This document shows, piece after piece, positions 62,301 to 64,000 of a stretch of 64,000 bases of DNA. The DNA is taken from positions 140,856,501-140,920,500 of the forward strand of contig NC_092588.1 of assembly GCF_047663525.1 (NCBI RefSeq), read 5' to 3'. The translations under genes were made by a program, and so were the position numbers. Under the pieces are notes generated by a model that saw only the letters and a program-made list of their open reading frames with translations, did no database searches and was not told the DNA's origin. Position 1 is the stretch's first letter. Each line of letters begins with the position of its first letter. Source of the stretch: Anas platyrhynchos. Lineage: Eukaryota > Chordata > Aves > Anseriformes > Anatidae.

Positions 62301-63478
62301 TTTGTACTACTGTGGTAATCTCTAATAAATGAGTTGGCTGTCCAACAGACAGAGGCATCCTTTGCTTTAAAAATATAAATTAATCATAGAGAATTGATAT
62401 ACAGATCCTAAGGAAGCGTTAGTGTGTAATGATGTTGTTAAAGACTAGCCACTGTGCTCATTGAGAAGGTATAATTTAATTTGAATAGTCAACTTTAGCA
62501 CTGGAACTTCTGGCTTCTGAATACTTTTTCTTTTTTTAATGTTTCTTGAAGTAATTATTTTTATCATATATTACTTAATATATTACTTACAATGAAATTA
62601 CAATTACATTGTAATTATATATATATTACTTTACATATACACTTTATATTACTTTCATAAAAATATCCAGGTTGAGATGAACCCTATTGTAACCAGTAGC
62701 TTTATCCAAAAACATTTTAAGGACATATTCAAAGACATATCCAAGACATATCCAAAAACAGGTTAAAGGAATTAATGACCCTTGATGATGATGACAAACC
62801 GGCCTCTATCCTTCCCCACCACTTGGCACAGGACTGACAGGTTCTTCCTTACTTCTCTGCAGAGCCATATGGGACCATCCTTTCCTGCGGTGATCTGTTG
62901 TGTAGTAATACTTTATCCATCCAGTTACCATGCCAGTGAAATGCCTCACTTTCAGGGCAATTGTTCTGGATTATCTGTAAGCTCAGTTAACAGTGGGTGT
63001 CCCCACAACTCTTACAGCTAGACCGTGTTCCCAGGTAGCAGCAGGGACTGGCTGCTCCACAAGGGATGGGAACAAGCAGTCAGGGTGACAGCAGAGCAGG
63101 TGAGGGACCAGGACCTCAGGGGCAAGAGCACAGCCCCACGCTGCCTGAGTAAGGAGAGCAGAACGTGTCCCATGATGGTGAGAACAAGGTTTTTTCCTGC
63201 TCTATCTTGAATAGGAGTGCCCATGGTCCTGTCCAATCTTTTTTTTTTTCCTATGTTTCTGTGGTCCAGTGAAAGATGGTAGCTATTTTACTCTGTTGTA
63301 TTAGAACTGTGAGCTTGTTACATTTCTTACTTTTAACCTAATTACTCTTTAGGTGATGAAAACAAAGTGACACTTCTTGGTCTTGGAGCAGTGGAACGTC
63401 TGTATAAACTCATCTCACATGAAGATCCAATTGTACGCAGAAATGCCATGATGGTATTTGGTATCATGGCTTCTAATC
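51139..63478 (+). CDS. ARMC3: ARMC3, armadillo repeat protein, N-terminal part (three exons)
   Basis: The visible coding sequence joins 51139-51186, 60520-60637 and 63353-63478 and encodes 97 residues plus one base; the rest lies beyond the right edge (the vertebrate protein is about 870 residues). It starts MGKKVKKEVEPPPKDVFDPL, nearly the same as the human ARMC3 start as I remember it, which is the main basis for the name. The first armadillo-type helices follow: LIESKTAATVVLMLSSPEEE with VLAKACDAIYKFASK (about residues 22-56), then a second unit with GAVERLYKLISHEDPIVRRN and AMMVFGIMASN (about 67-97). Armadillo repeats form a superhelix for protein binding. ARMC3 is linked to sperm-flagellum and cilium function, fitting the RFX half site upstream. 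The exons are separated by introns of 9.3 and 2.7 kb. All splice sites are GT-AG and keep frame. There is no signal peptide or membrane segment. Confidence 0.95.
53361..53393. repeat. A run followed by (TA)n
   Basis: Sixteen A bases pass directly into about eight TA units. Confidence 0.9.
53766..54818 (+). mobile_element. CR1-type LINE, RT core to 3' end, decayed
   Basis: The start encodes a broken reverse transcriptase motif, DFSKAFNTVFHDVLIDKLIK, followed by a stop. Later nucleotide blocks match CR1: 'atcctcagcaagttcacaga' with 'cgatacgaaattgcaaggag' (the ECTLSKFADDTKLGG region), 'gtgcaaagtcgtgcacctgg', 'agaccaaatctggagtgtca' and 'acacaggttgcccagcgaag'. The end 'attcaatgattcaatg' (to 54818) is a variant of the double-octamer tail. 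Several stops and shifts make it dead. It is inside an ARMC3 intron, in sense orientation. Confidence 0.85.
54819..55199. other. Intronic spacer between two CR1 copies
   Basis: AT-rich intron sequence. Part of it (from about 55080) may already belong to the older CR1 copy to the right, but I cannot set the border. Confidence 0.45.
55200..56640 (+). mobile_element. Ancient CR1 LINE of turtle/crocodile type, RT to 3' end
   Basis: Three anchors stand in the right order. At about 55615-55725, 'cttttgtaaaggaaagcttt', 'gtctcagaaatccatttgag' and 'gttatttagattttttattc' correspond to the RT segment usually reading CKGKSCLTNLLEFFEG...VYLDFQKAFD. At about 56085-56340, 'acaacaagaataatcagagt', 'atgttatttatttcattgtt' and 'tttaaaacaaagaaaaggca' match the later part of the same family. 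At 56575-56625, 'tctcagagacaggatgctgg' and 'gctagatggacctttggtct' form the very characteristic 3' end. All coding potential is lost. The 5' border is uncertain. Confidence 0.7.
57505..57585. repeat. Possible very old dispersed amniote repeat
   Basis: The words 'ggccagattcggccctacag', 'gatgccaatgaagtttctag' and 'gcttgattctgcctctc' resemble old amniote interspersed repeats of the 'cagattctgc...gaagtcaatggag' kind. The copy is too short and diverged to assign a family. Confidence 0.3.
60520..60637 (+). CDS. ARMC3: ARMC3 second coding exon
   Basis: The acceptor has a long T-rich tract ending in CCCTAG (AG at 60518-60519). The exon is 118 bases: 39 codons from FDPLLIESKTAATVVL to IYKFASK plus the first G of a glycine codon. 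The donor is GTTAGT at 60638 (phase 1), a weaker variant of GTAAGT. It carries the first armadillo-like helical unit. It joins in frame to the next exon as SKG-DENK. Confidence 0.95.
60638..63352 (+). other. ARMC3 intron between coding exons 2 and 3 (2.7 kb)
   Basis: It starts GTTAGT and ends TTACTCTTTAG. An AT-rich palindromic-looking TATATA stretch is at about 62560-62660. A GC-richer block at 63000-63235 stands out from the surrounding intron, but I do not recognise its origin. No extra exon is called. Confidence 0.85.
63353..63478 (+). CDS. ARMC3: ARMC3 third coding exon
   Basis: The exon completes the split glycine codon and encodes 41 residues, DENKVTLLGLGAVERLYKLI to VFGIMASN, then the first base (C) of the next codon. 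The donor is GTAAGA at 63479, phase 1. It carries the second armadillo unit; GAVERLYKLISHEDPIVRRN is the typical G-A-[IV]-x-x-L-x-x-L-L-x-x-x-D-x-x-[IV] armadillo pattern. An open frame runs a further 74 bases into the intron before a stop, which is not expected to be translated from spliced mRNA. Confidence 0.95.
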
Positions 63479-64000
63479 GTAAGAGTCTCAATTTTTTGAC
63501 ATTTTTCAGTGTGTATGGTTGTGGTCATCAAAGCAATAGGTGGCTCATGTGATTTTTTTTCTAATATTAGCAACTCAAAACAAAGGATCTAGTTTTGCTA
63601 GAGAGAACTCCACTGATTTTGGAAAAAAAAAATACAAGAGAAGTGAATTTCCCACCAGTCATTAGTTTTGTTTTGACAGGAATAAATTGAAAGAGTTTTG
63701 TACTGGAATTCTCTATCAGAGAAACCCAGACTATGTAAGATGCCCAACCAGTGTTGAAATAACACACTCTCCTCTTTTACAAAAATTGGAAGAGAAGGAT
63801 AAAGTAGTATATATCATGTACATAAAAAAAATGGCATGGTTAAATATCAGTTGTGACTAGAGGCACTGGTATAACTGTAGTGATAATGGAGAAAAAGTGT
63901 TAAATTTATAGCAGCTAACTCAAGTGTCAATGGCAAAAAAAAAAAGCCCTGAACTCTGAAGCATTGACATGCACATTTACACAGCTTCTTTGGCAGGTCA
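63479..64000 (+). other. ARMC3 intron after coding exon 3, runs off the window
   Basis: It starts GTAAGA. No further exon is seen before the right edge. Confidence 0.85.

Noticed and set aside
63367-63552. ARMC3 open frame continuing past 63478
   Set aside because: A GTAAGA donor lies at 63479 and similarity to ARMC3 ends there; the extension is intron.
1-64000. CRISPR arrays, operons, tRNA, rRNA or snRNA genes
   Set aside because: None of the expected repeat-spacer, cloverleaf or conserved RNA sequences was seen; the DNA is vertebrate nuclear.

Overview
This is AT-rich vertebrate nuclear DNA from a bird. Two things show it. First, it holds many CR1 LINE fragments, several keeping the avian-type 3' tail made of two copies of ATTCTATG or ATTCTGTG. 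Second, the right end carries the 5' part of a spliced vertebrate gene, ARMC3 (armadillo repeat containing 3). I cannot name the species; a galliform or anseriform bird is a guess from the look of the CR1 copies. There is no bacterial-style operon, CRISPR array, tRNA or rRNA gene. Most open frames are chance frames or frames inside repeats.

Layout. Positions 1-1865 are a degenerate tandem array of about eleven ~166 bp units, each with an eroded CCCTAA (telomere-like) block; it runs off the left edge. From 1866 to about 42160 I see intergenic DNA with no recognisable host exon. It holds CR1 pieces (about 5785-6945 minus, 25190-25745 plus, 27274-27582 minus, 28298-28905 minus), three MIR-like SINE relics (about 12270, 20170 and 38125), an LTR-like fragment near 40395-40650, and simple repeats. 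At 42160-42510 lies a CpG island with GC boxes, an NRF1 palindrome, YY1-like sites and an RFX half X-box (CCTAGCAAC). It is the likely ARMC3 promoter.

ARMC3 runs on the + strand. I infer a 44-nt non-coding exon at 47067-47110. The coding exons visible are 51139-51186 (coding part of an exon starting at 51138), 60520-60637 and 63353-63478. Together they encode the first 97 residues plus one base of the next codon. The rest lies beyond the right edge. The region from the island rightward also carries four sense-strand CR1 copies, two of them very old and resembling turtle/crocodile-type CR1.

By general knowledge of amniote synteny, ARMC3 neighbours PIP4K2A and MSRB2, so the long gene-free left part would be the spacer on the PIP4K2A side; this is inference, because no PIP4K2A exon is visible here. 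The strongest leads are the telomere-like satellite, the putative ARMC3 leader exon with its in-frame stop, and the RFX/NRF1 promoter. I found no convincing new biological system.
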